Positions 48,245-59,700 of a DNA stretch of 64,000 nucleotides are shown here, piece after piece. The notes under the pieces were generated by a model, which was given only the letters and a program-made list of their open reading frames with translations, searched no databases and was not told the origin of the DNA. Origin of the DNA: Anisodus tanguticus (Eukaryota; Streptophyta; Magnoliopsida; Solanales; Solanaceae); NCBI GenBank assembly GCA_034509755.1, contig CM067545.1, positions 48,539,062 through 48,603,061 of the forward strand, read 5' to 3'. Position 1 is the stretch's first letter. Each line of letters opens with the position of its first letter. The translations under genes were made by a program, and so were the position numbers.

Positions 48245-48690
48245 AATGGAAAAGGATCAAATTACCCATTTATTGTACGAAAACATCTTAATTTTATCAT
48301 TCATTATGTTTGAAGTCATTCATAAACTTGTCATTAGCAAATTGTTTCATATTTGCCTCGACTTTAACGGAGATCTAGCATTGACCGGGTGAATTTTTCA
48401 CATATCAAATTACTTCAGGAGAAAGATCCGCCCTCTACTTTTAACTACAATTTAAAATTACCCTCCGTTATGGATCATAGTCAAAAGTAGATTGATAAAA
48501 TATGGACTTTTCCCGATGTGTTTTGATATGTGGAATTCAGAGAGTCCGCGCTAGATCTCCATTAAAGTCAAGGACAAATACAAGACAATTTGTTAACATC
48601 AAAGGTATGAATAGCCCCAAAGGGTAAGGAAGAGTAAAATTAAGATATTTCATAGGTAAAAGAGTATTTTTTACCGTTTCCCAAAGTAAG
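48245..48690. mobile_element. Fold-back element in RLP pseudogene intron
   Basis: Long imperfect inverted arms: aaaacatcttaattttatc at the left against gtaaaattaagatatttc at the right. The inner parts ggagatctagcattgaccg and tccgcgctagatctccatt also pair, as do tacttttaactac and gtcaaaagtaga. No coding capacity. Bounds are approximate. Confidence 0.65.
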
Positions 48691-49510
48691 AGGGTTTATA
48701 AAGGTCTTGGAGAGATGTTTCTACCTAGAGCAGAGAGAACACTTTCATCATTCAAATTGTTACTTCTCAAATCTAAGATTTCCAAGTTGCTTAACCCTGT
48801 CAATCTTTCAGTACCTGAATAAAACATTACGAAAATGGACGAGTTGAAATATGTAATTGTTTTTTTTAACTTACTTACCAAACAAGAGAAAATAAATAAG
48901 AAAACGCTTATTTTTGAAGAAAACATTTTCCTTCGTAACAAACACACCCTAAGTGGGGTAAATAGAGGGAATTAATCACGAGTTGTGACCTGATTCAATG
49001 TTGTTACGTCCGAGGTTCAATGACTTAGAGAGATTTTAGTTGACTAAGAGATGGAAATTGTTAGAATAATTATGGAAGCAATCCCATAATTACTTCTATT
49101 ACTCATTAATGATAATTGATAGGATAAATATTTTATAATTAGTATAATTATAATTAGTATCTTATAATTTAGGTAAGGTAGATTAGTCTTCCATTATTCA
49201 AGCATTAGATGATTGTATATATATTGTACCTTGGGGAGAATATTAATCAAGGAATTACTTTCCTACATGATACCAAGAGTCTAAGATCCTTAGCCCTAAT
49301 TACTTCTCCCTCTAAACCGATTTTCTCCCTCTTTCTTGTAAATTTTGGCCAAGACTCCCAAACCAAAACCCTAAACCATCTCAAAACTCTAGCCACCTTC
49401 TCAAAACCAACCCCCTCGGCTAGCCTCTATCCAAAACCCTAGGGGTTTTCCACTCCACAAACATCAAAACACTACCTCTTTCATTCTCTAGTTTGATTTC
49501 TTGTGGACCA

Positions 49511-50110
49511 ATGGCCGAAAACAAACTTTTCATCCCACTCTTGCCGTTAATAACGTCAAGAACTTTATCTCCATAACTCTTGAAATGGAGAAATGGCAGC
49601 ATACTTCTTGGGCAGAACTCTTCAAAATTCACTGCCGCGCTTATGAAGTAATTGACCATATCATCCCATTCGAATCACTGTCAGATACCACTACGGTGGA
49701 TAAGAAATTATGGTCTCGATTATATGTTATAGTCCTTCAATGGATTTATGACACAATTTCGAATGATCTTCTCCATACCATCTTAGAACCAAATCCTACG
49801 GCTCAACAGGCATGAGAAAGGTTGCAAAACATTTTTCAAGATAACAAAGTTTCTAGGGTTGTCTATCTTGAACACCAATTTACAAATGTTAAATTGGATG
49901 ACTTTTCCAACATCTCAGCCTATTGTCAAGAATTAAAGGTACTTGCGGACCAACTATCCAACGTTGGTTCGCCTGTGACAAATCAAAGGTTGGTCCTTAA
50001 GTTGATTGCGGGGTTGAACGAATAATATGATGGTGTTGCTACGTTCATTCAGTAAATCAATTCGTTGCCTCCCTTCTATGAAATCCCGTTCGAGGTTAAT
50101 TTTTGAGGAA
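49511..50110 (+). pseudogene. copia gag (UBN2-like), broken
   Basis: Begins MAENKLFIP; the frame then shifts to FHPTLAVNNVKNFISITLEM and WAELFKIHCRAYEVIDHI. After a stop at about 49815 it continues QNIFQDNKVSRVVYLEHQF and ends near LKLIAGLNE with further stops. This text is typical of plant UBN2-type copia gag. A Gly/Asn/Ser-rich segment follows at about 50110-50400. Confidence 0.75.
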
Positions 50111-50579
50111 ACGCAAAAAACAAAGCAAACATCATCGGGAGCAACCACCGCCAGAACCGCTCTCATCTCCACCAACTCATCTTCCACAGATTCGAAGCCC
50201 CAAAATTCTAGTTCGGGGAACAATAATAATTGTCAAAATAATGGCAAAAAACTGGGTTCAAACCGTAACAATAACAAAGGAAAACATAATGGTGGAAAGG
50301 GACGAGGCCGTAGCGGTAGCCAACCCGATGGCAGCAACGGGCAGTGGCGTCCAGGCATCAGCGGCGGTAATCAGTGGGGGCAGTACCCACAGTGGGCCTG
50401 GGCCCCATAATGGGCTACCCCGCCATGTCCGTACCCTACTTCTTCGTGGGCCAGGCCTCCACCGTTAACTCGCCAACCCGATATTCTTGGATCTCGTCCA
50501 CAATATGCATTTGCGGCTCAGGCACCATCTTCTGTTGGTTATACACCCACAAATATTGAACAAGCTATGACCAATATGC

Positions 50580-53500
50580 ATCTAAGTGTTCCCGATGAGT
50601 CATGGTACATGGATACAGGGGCTACGTCACACATGACGGCATCTCAAGGTACTCTCTCGTTTTATTTTAATATGAGCAATAATAATAAAAATATTATTAT
50701 CGGCATTGGGCATGAAATTCTAATTCGTGGTATTGGTTAGGTAACACTACCCTCTCCACACCCACCATTACACTTGAAAAATGTCTTACATGCACCAAAC
50801 CTAATTAAAAACCTGATTTCTGTTAGACGTTTTACCATTGACAATAATGTTTCTGTAAATTTTGATCCATTTGGCTTTTCTGTGAAGGATTTTCAGACGG
50901 GGATGCCACTTATGAGATGCAATAGCACGGGGGACTTGTATCTCGTCACCTCTGTTCCTAAAAATAGCATGAACAAACCATCAACTTTGCTGTCATTTCT
51001 CCTACTCTATGGCACAATCGGTTGGGACACCCAAGAGCACAAGTTTTTAATAATTTTAGGAAGAATAATTTGTTTTCTTGTAATAAACCTTTGGACTTCT
51101 CTGTTTGCCAATCTTGCGCGTTTGTTAAACATGTTAAACTTCCTTTTGCATCTTCTCATTCTCATACTTTTATGCCGTTTGATATTGTGCATTGTGATTT
51201 GTAGACATCACCGGTTTTGAGTTCTGCAGGTCATAAGTACTATTTGCTTATTCTAGATGATTATTCGAAATTTTTGTGGACTTTTCCATTAGGACATAAA
51301 TCATAAACCTACACCATTTTTAAACAATTTAGTGTTTTTATCAAAACTCAATTTGACAAAAGCATTAAATGTTTTCAATGTGACAATGGAGGGGAATTCA
51401 TAAATACTCATTTTTATGATTTTTGTCATGTCTTTGCGTCTTTCGTGTCCACATACCTCACCACAAAATGGGAAAGCCGAAAGGAAAATTCAAACGATTA
51501 ATATTATGATTCGCTCTATTCTTCTGCATTCATCCACACCATCAAAATTTTGGCACCATGCACTTCAAATGGATACATACCTTTTAAATATTCTTCCTAG
51601 TAAATTACTTTTCAATATGTCTCCTATACAAATGTTATAGCATCGTCTCCCATCTTTTAAACATTTGAGGATCTTTGGCTGTTTGTGTTATCCTTTGTTT
51701 CCTTCTACATCCATTAACAAGTTGCAGGCTCGTTCAACTCCTTGTGTGTTTTTGGGATACCCACCAAATCATAGGGGATATAAATGTTATGATTTGATGA
51801 ATGGGAAAATAATTGTCTGTCGTCATGTGATTTTTGATGAGTCTACATTCCCATTTGCTAAGTCTCATGTGGCATCCTCACCTTCATATGATTTTCTGGA
51901 CAATGGAATACATCTCATTTACACCACCACCTTAATGAACAAACCCATGTGCAACCAACCCAACAACATTCAGCCCAACCACTAAATGGGACTGGACCGG
52001 AGACCACTGCCTTGTCACAATGGTCTCGGCACAGTCCCTTTTCGATGGCAGGCCGGCCCAATTATGGCAGTCCACTACTACCTCAATCACGCCCTTAACC
52101 CAAACCAACTCCGGAGCCCAGCCCATTACCGAGACTCCTACTACCCAACCAGTGACGACACAACCTCAGACCGTTGAACGCCGTGCCATACACGATATTT
52201 TTTGGCCCAAACATCAATTTAACCTACTATCCTCTGTTCAACCATCACCTTTACCAAAAAATCGCAAAGCTGCCTTGTCCAATCCGAATTGAAAAGCTGC
52301 CATGTTAGACGAATTTAATGCTCTTATTAACAATAAGACGCGGGAATTGGTACCAAGTCCGTCTACTGTGAATGTCATTCGGTCTATGTGGGTTTTTTGT
52401 TATAAGAAGAATTCTGATGGTTCTTTTGCGAGATACAAAACTCGTCTTGTTGGTGATGGCAGGTCTTAGTAGGTTGGGGTTGATTGTGGTGAAACATTCA
52501 GTCTGGTGGTTAAGACAACAACTATCCGGACTATTCTCGGCTTGGCTCTTTCCAAATCTTGGATAATTCATCAGTTGGATGTTAAAAATGCATTCTTACA
52601 TGACTATTTACAGGAGATAGTGTACATGCATCAGCCGACGGGTTTTCATGATTATACACGACCAGATCATGTTTGCCTATTGAAGAAATCCTCATACGGT
52701 TTGAAACAAGCACCTAGGACATGTTATAACAGGTTTACAGAGTTTGTTTCCAAGTTGGGATTCTCTCCCAGCAAGTCTGATCAGTCATTGTTCATTTTTC
52801 GGAAAGGCGATGACATGGCATATATCCTTTTGTATGTCGATGATATTATTCTCACAGCATCATCCATTTCCATTCGCCAGTCCATTATGTCCCTCCTTGC
52901 AGAAGAATTTGCGATGAAGGACTTGGGTCCGTTAAATTATTTTCTTGGCATTGCTGTCACTCAATATACAGGTGGCCTGTTTCTCAGCCAAAAGAAATAT
53001 GCCGAAAAAATAATTGAAAAAGCAGGGATGTCATCCTGCAAACCCTCACACACTCAAGTTGACACAAAGGCGAAATTGAGAAAAGATACCGGAACTCCGT
53101 ACAACGATCCTACCCACTACCGTAGCCTTGCATGATCTGACTTTTACGAGATCAGATATTTCCTATGCTGTTCAACATGTTTGCTTACACATGCATGATC
53201 CAAAAGAGGAACATATGAGAGTTCTCAAACGGATTCTGCGATACATTCAGGGGACTCTCCATTTCGGACTTCATCTGTATAAGGCCTCCATCTCGAGTCT
53301 TTCTGCCTACACATATGTAGACTGGGGCGGCTGCCCTGATACACGGCGTTTCACTTCTGGTTATTGTGTGTTCTTGGGTGACAATCTCATTTCATGGTCA
53401 TCCAAAAGCCAGTCCACACTGTCTCGATCAAGTGCTGAGGTGGAATATCGAGGGGTAGCAAATATAGTCGATGAATCATGTTGGCTTCGAAATCTTCTAT

Positions 53501-53790
53501 TGGAGTTGCATTGTCCGATTGACAAAGCAACAGTGGTCTATTGTGACAATGTGAGTGCGATCTACTTATCTGGAAATCATGTCCAGCATCAGCGCACGAA
53601 ACATATTGAAATGAACATCTTATTTGTACGAGAAAAAGTTGCCTGTGATCAGGTCCGTGTTTTTCATGTACCGTCCCGTTATCATATTGATGACATCTTT
53701 ACAAAAGGTCTTCCGCGCGTACTCTTTGATGATTTTCGGGACAGTCTTAGCATTCGCGAACCTCCTGCTAAGACTGCAGGGGACTGTTAG
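50580..53790 (+). pseudogene. copia pol, broken
   Basis: Protease SWYMDTGATSHMTAS (50598), pre-integrase NVLHAPNLIKNLISV (50775) and SVNFDPFGFSVKDFQTG, integrase ILDDYSKFLWTFPL and FQCDNGGEF (51250-51400), PHTSPQNGKAERKIQTIN (51450), and RT IIHQLDVKNAFLHDYLQEI (52560) with LLYVDDIILTAS (52830). RNase H lies in 53128-53790 with VYCDNVSAIYLSGN. The RT block 52506-53135 and the RNase H block are open for 209 and 220 codons; the rest has stops and frame changes. Confidence 0.9.
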
Positions 53791-54355
53791 AATAATTATG
53801 AGAGCAATCCCATAATTACCTCTATTACTCATTAATGATAATTGATAGGGTAAATATTTTGTAATTAGTATAATTGTAATTAGTATCTTATAATTTAGGT
53901 AAGGTAGATTTGTCTTCCATTATTCAAGCATTAGATGATTGTATATATATTGTACCTTGGGGAGAATATTAATCAAGGAATTACTTTCCTACATAAATAT
54001 GCTGCGATTGAAGTTGTTGACAGTCAAATCAAGCTTTTCGAGTTTTCTTAGTTGTTTCAATTTTTCAAAACCTGCAAACAAATTTGATAGAAGAAAATTA
54101 CAGCTATTTACATTGAGTTTAAGATCAGTGTACTGACATTTATAAAAAAAATTACACCATCAGGTTAAGTCGGCATATAACAATAGATAACTCTTCATAG
54201 CAACTATGATATGAATAACTTGGAAAATAGAGTAATAATCTAGTTACACTGTGTCACTGTACACAACTTAAATCCTATGGAAAAGTGTTCACCAATATGA
54301 CTTTTGCCCCTACTACATATACAGTCGAACCTCTCTATAAAAACAGTTCATCATA

Positions 54356-54647
54356 TAATACATAAATAGGACCTCAAATTTGGCTTCAGCTAACAAGTAT
54401 GCTCTCCAACTTTGAGTATACACAAGTAGACACCTCAACTTGTATAAAGTTGAACACGTAAGCACAAATGTTGATGTAGCACTGACGTGGCACATAAATT
54501 TTGGAGGTGTCTAGATGATCATTTTGTAAGTTGGAGTGTTCAACTGACAAAATGAAGACAAGTTGAGGTGCCTACTTGTACACACCCAAAGTTGGAGGGC
54601 TTACTTGCCAGATGAGGCTAAGTTTGAGAGTTTGTTTATGTATTATG
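54356..54647. mobile_element. Fold-back MITE in RLP pseudogene intron 1
   Basis: gctctccaactttgagtat and acaagtagacacctcaactt at the left pair with aagttgaggtgcctacttgt and ccaaagttggagggc at the right. The outer parts aatacataaa/tttatgtatt also pair. Bounds are approximate. Confidence 0.7.
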
Positions 54648-54760
54648 CCTTTCATCATAAATATTATATTAGATGTTCGGTATAACAGCCAAAAAATGTC
54701 TGGTGACGCTATTAAAAAGAGGTTTGACTGTAGTCAAAGGCAGAGCTAGGATTTTGAGTT

Positions 54761-55073
54761 GGAAAAAAACTCAAATATGTCATTGAACTATCGAAAATGA
54801 CTCATTTATGCCACTCGTCAATAATTTGGCTCATTTATGTCATCGCGTTACCAAAATGGCTCATTTATACCATTGTCATTATCAAAATGGCTCATCCATG
54901 CTATTTTTCATTAACGTCGACGTTAATGAAAAATGGTATTGTAAAACCGGCAATAGTGAAAATGACATGGATGAGTCATTTTGGTAACGGCGATGACATA
55001 AATGAACCAAACCATTGATGAGTGACATAAATGAGTCATTTTCGATAGTTCAATGGAATATTTGAACTTTTTC
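54761..55073. mobile_element. Near-perfect palindromic element, 313 bp
   Basis: The arms of about 155 bp mirror each other from tcattgaactatcgaaaatg at the left to cattttcgatagttcaatgg at the right. The centre, 54903-54934, is an exact 32-bp palindrome around gtcgac. Motifs of the type tggctcatttatgtcat repeat within each arm. It lies in intron 1 of the RLP pseudogene. Confidence 0.85.
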
Positions 55074-55561
55074 CCTTTTGAGTTTACAGTTTCTAGAATT
55101 AATAGGTTCGACATATTAAGTGAATTTTTCACACATACAAAATTTGAGCTAAAGCTACTGAGTTCTACCGAATCCATTAAGGATATAGAATACGAACCTT
55201 CATTGGGAGTCCAATTGGCTAAAGAGTGTCACTAAGGAAAAGAGCTTTGAGATTTTTGAAAGGAAGAAACAGAGATGCATTGAAATGCCAATTTCCACAA
55301 TTATCAGTAATTGAACTGTAAATCCTAAATGTATCTTTTTAAATAAGTGTTTTCACTGCAATTGACAATTCAGTTACTCTTCTGCTACTGTTGTTGCAAA
55401 TAATTCCTTCCCATGATGAAAAATATGCACAATTTGTGTAACTTATGTTTTTTTTTTTTGAGGTTTAAAAGAGCTATTCTTTCTTCTTTCAAACAACCAG
55501 AAGAGTAACACCAATTACTTGCTAAGTACAAAATCAACACCCACAAGAAGAGTTCTCTCAT

Positions 55562-56778
55562 GTTTTAGTCTATTGACTTAGTTCTTATCACTCCAGACTT
55601 AACATGTATATATACACACACTAAAATATTTTCTCTTATTAAAAACACTTCATTTCATTTTCTTTATTTGCACCAAATTAAATATTTGATTTAAATGAGC
55701 TGGGAAAGAAGTATTTTTGGACCAAAATAAAATAGAAGACTTTGACTATCAACATCAGAGAAACGAAGACCATTTGTCATGAGGAAAGTTTTCAGTCCAC
55801 TATTGGGAAACAATTATTACTTCTTTTCTTGAAATTTAAACTACATATATGAACTTTGAGCAAACATATAAACACGTATTTAATCACCATATTGATAATT
55901 TATTATATTGAATATCTAAATTTTAATTTTAAAATATTAAATTAATTTAATTCAATTTAACTTCAAAGATCAAATTGACTTGAAAGTCAAATTGGGAAAT
56001 ATAACATAAAAACGGATTGTTATGCAGTTGAGGAAATATCTAGTTGATCATTCATCTACTAGTTATCCAAATTTGGTATTCTATAAGTTCCTAGATCATA
56101 TTAAAATGGACTAGTTATTCAAGTTTGGTATTCTGTAAATTCCGAGATCATATCGAAATGATAGCAAAATCTGTTTAATATGTAAGTGGTATAATCACTA
56201 TATGTAAAGCAAGCCCCATAGACACCTTACTAATTTCTAAGCTTTCTCTCTTCTCTCACCACTCTAATATTGCGTACTCCATTAGAGTAAGATCTTGCGT
56301 CATTTTTCTTTATTCTTTTCTCGATTTATATTTCTAGCTATTATTAATTTGTAAACAATTTCAAGAAATGTGAAAATCCAACACCTGTATATATCACAAG
56401 TATTCAAAGAACAGAATTCAGAATCGGTTTGAGATCCATGACATCAAAAGCTACAAGTCATTAATGATTCCCAAAAAAGCAAGAAAATGTTGCAAATCAA
56501 TGTGAGGAAATGAATAATGTCAACTGTGCAACTATAACATTACAATCTAATTGAAAGGTTAAACCAATCAAATCAAAATCTTGAATCAGCTGGGCATATC
56601 GATACTCTATCTATCGCCAAACTCGATTTTTCTTGCACAAACAAGCATCCTCCACTTGCAAAATGCAACAGAAGATAACATATAAAAGAAAATACAACAA
56701 AAGGAGTTACTATTGAATACTTGCTATAGTTCTCCATGTCAAAACTGATCGAGCGATATAAAAACCCTGTCGAAGACA
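55562..56778. other. Spacer between RLP pseudogene and PER1-like gene
   Basis: AT-rich. The only structure is a 52-bp tandem duplication at 56059-56162. Part of 56400-56778 is probably the 3' UTR of the PER1-like gene. Confidence 0.4.
56059..56162. repeat. 52-bp tandem duplication
   Basis: ctagttatccaaatttggta, then ttctataagttcctagatca in the first copy; ctagttattcaagtttggta, then ttctgtaaattccgagatca in the second. Confidence 0.75.
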
Positions 56779-59700
56779 CTACTTAACCTTTTTACTCAAG
56801 TTTGAAGTTCCAAATTTTGCATCATCCTTGATGAAACTCCACCAAATATAGGTCAGAGGGATTGTGGTGGCATGCCAAAGTGCATGGGCATCTACTAGTC
56901 CTTGATATGGAGGGAAGTCGTAGATCTCTAGGAGCATAGCGAAGCCACCTCCAAAAACCACCGTCCATAACTTCCACCGGAAAGGATGACGACTAATTCC
57001 AGCCCAGATAGCCCAAATTAGAAGTTGAGAAACAGCTATCACAACACAAACTTTCATGTTCCATCCTGAGAATTTATCACAGTAATTATCATCAGATATA
57101 AACACCAGAAAGTAAACAAAAAAACAAATACTCCCTCCGTTTCAATTTATGTATTTTAGTTTGATCGGACATGGAGTTTAACAAAGTAAAGAAGACTTTT
57201 GAATCTTGTGGTCTTAAACTTTAGATATGTATAATATACCAAAATGCCATATATCTTGTGTTCCTAAACATGTCATGTGGGATGTTGGAATTAAAGAGTT
57301 AACAATTTTTTTTTTTTTTGAGATTGAAAGAGTTACGAAATATAGAAAGTGACATTCTTTTTGAAACAGACTAAAAATGCAAGTAACACACATAATGAAA
57401 TAGAGGGAGTAGCTTCCTACGCTTTCCAACCCTTTCCTGAGACACAAATCATGCCAAACAACAATAGCTAAAGTAGAATTTATTGAATCCATCATTTGCG
57501 CTCATAATAAATAAGAAGTTGCTCCTGTTACGCGGTCGAGAGCCTTGAGCATTATATATGGACCTTGTTGTAGGAGTAACCCCTTAACTTCTGGGTGGAA
57601 TCGCCGCAACATGGGCATTTGTCTTAGCAAGAATTATTGCAATAAGATAACGGCTAGGAGGATTTTGAAAAACATTATGTCACTATGATTTAGCTCAGGA
57701 CCCCACTACTCGTCGTATTGATTTGGTATTTCTACCGCACATGACTTCGAGAGTCCGTAATTATGATCAACTTGTACACCAAAATGCAAATAATTCGACC
57801 CAAAACCAATATAATACTCTATCCCTTCTTACTTGAGTTAAAAACTATTTGGTGCTTGCTTTTTTAGAAATACATTCGACATCCTATTGGCAAGTCATGC
57901 ATATTATTTTGTCATAAATTTAGAAAGAGAGACGATGAAATTACCATAGTCCATTTGATAGTTGTTCAGGTACAATATATGAGTGACTGTAAAGGCAAGC
58001 AATGGAGCAGCAACCAGAACTCTTGTCGCCTCATTCTTTACACTGAAACTTCTTAGTACTGATAAAATCAGTGAAAATCCAAGTAATGCCACAGCAGATG
58101 AATAGTCCAGCTTTTCTGTTAAATCCATGTCTCTGCAATAAATAAATTAATACAATCACTTGGTTTACTGAACTAATATTCAAGATAACAGATAAACTTC
58201 AAGCCAGCCAACAAATCTCAACCATACAATAAAAAACAAAAGCGTAAATTCTATGCTGGTAAGTTAGGAAATCAAAATCAGCATTATCAAAGGTTGCCAA
58301 GTCATAAACTTACCGGCTGTGGAAGACGGCACTCCATAACCATGAATTTATAGACAAGAATGCATAAATGTGCCACAAAGTAGTGTAATTGTAGCAGGTC
58401 GTTTCATCAGCTTTTGATCGTAACTTATAGTAAATAAGCGTAAAAAAGGACAGCCATCCATGGAGATGCATTGCAAGGTTAAGTGCAGAGAAAGCAACAG
58501 ACACAGGCTCCTGAGAGTTTAAGATGTTACTCCAGATTAGTACTCATATATATATGAAATACTGATACATAAACGAGAGGACCTTTTATGAAGCTGTTGG
58601 AACTTAGGACAAGACCATTGATTAACATACCTGAAGTCCAAACACTCGTTTGAATGGCCATTTCCCATGATATTTCACAGGCCCAAATCCATGTGTTGCT
58701 CGTTCTTTTTCCCTTTGAAGCATGCAGTGATACTGGCAATCACTTAGGCAATTCGCGTGTTTCAACCACAGGTATAGAGGCTCTTTCAAGTACAAGTTGT
58801 CATCAGAAGAAGAACCATTTGAAGGAGTTTTGCAATGCGGGAAGCATGTTTCTCCAGCACATCCAGTCGATTTACATTGGCCAAAACAAGTCCTAAATCA
58901 TAGAAACGATATTTCAAAAATATCATAAAGTGTAATTTGTATTGGGTTTTGACTATATAGGGAGATAAAGAAATAGAATTTTTCCAAATTCATGTAGAAA
59001 CAAAAATGTCCAGTGTGTCGCAATTATTCACATCTGTGCACCCAATACAAGAATATCCTAAAGAACTATTTTGTATTAAAGGACCTTGTTTTTCTTCTCT
59101 TTGTTCCTTTCAATCTCTGTACAAACGAGCTTCCACAACAAAATTTCATGGATTGACGAAAAAGACTATAATCCATATAGGACCAATATACAGTGTTCTT
59201 CCTATAAAAAAGGACCAATATACAGTGTCCTATACAACTTACATCAGAGAAAGAACAGCGTGTTGGTGCCTTTTTTTGGTATTAGCTTTACTAGTTTGCG
59301 TCTAGTATTTAAGTTAGCTTCACCAAAACATCTGGTATTTCAAAATTTTAAGATAGAAACTGATATTACCATTCTACCCTTCCTACCATCTCTAATGTAG
59401 AAATATATTCTGGGATTAGAAACTGAAATGAGCACACAATGCTGTTCACAACCTTCACAAATTCATTGCAACTTATATAACTATCAGTGGAATCCATGTA
59501 AGATCTCCAGAAACTGGAAAGCTTAATCCAGCATCTTTAGTCTTTCGACCTTTAAGACCATGAACTTGACAGATTTTAGTCTATGCTCTTCCTACTCTTT
59601 TTCCCACTCTTAACATTTTCCTTAATCTCCCAGGCTCTCACTTCCTGCCGGGACAGTTTCCATTACTTCCACTTTTCAGGTCTACCTAAATGCTTGCAAC

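Larger units (their letters stand above)
49059..53993 (+). mobile_element. Ty1/copia element with 209-bp LTRs, inserted in the RLP pseudogene
   Basis: LTR1 49059-49267 and LTR2 53785-53993 are each 209 bp, start TGTTAGAATAATTATG and end TTTCCTACA. I count about seven mismatches between them. The flanks read gaaat and taaat, a near-perfect 5-bp TSD, and the RLP exon 2 text resumes on both sides. A purine tract gcagggga precedes LTR2. The domain order gag-PR-IN-RT-RH is copia. Short LTRs resemble the Ale/Retrofit type. Coding is interrupted in several places. Confidence 0.9.
46169..55561 (-). pseudogene. RLP pseudogene split by transposable elements
   Basis: Exon by exon homologous to the RLP at 19434-24107, in minus sense: exon 1 55561-55198 (MRELFLWVLILYLASNW, with an A-run frame error in LNLKKKKHK), exon 2 in two pieces 54071-53999 and 49053-48990 around the copia insertion, exon 3 48814-48725 (90 nt, same length), exon 4 48179-48102 (78 nt, same length), exon 5 47902 to about 47760 with its donor lost, exon 6 start 47076-46866, then an insertion at about 46551-46865, then 46550-46169. 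The rest of exon 6 (transmembrane part) is gone, cut at the Sirevirus-type LTR. It cannot make a receptor. Confidence 0.85.
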
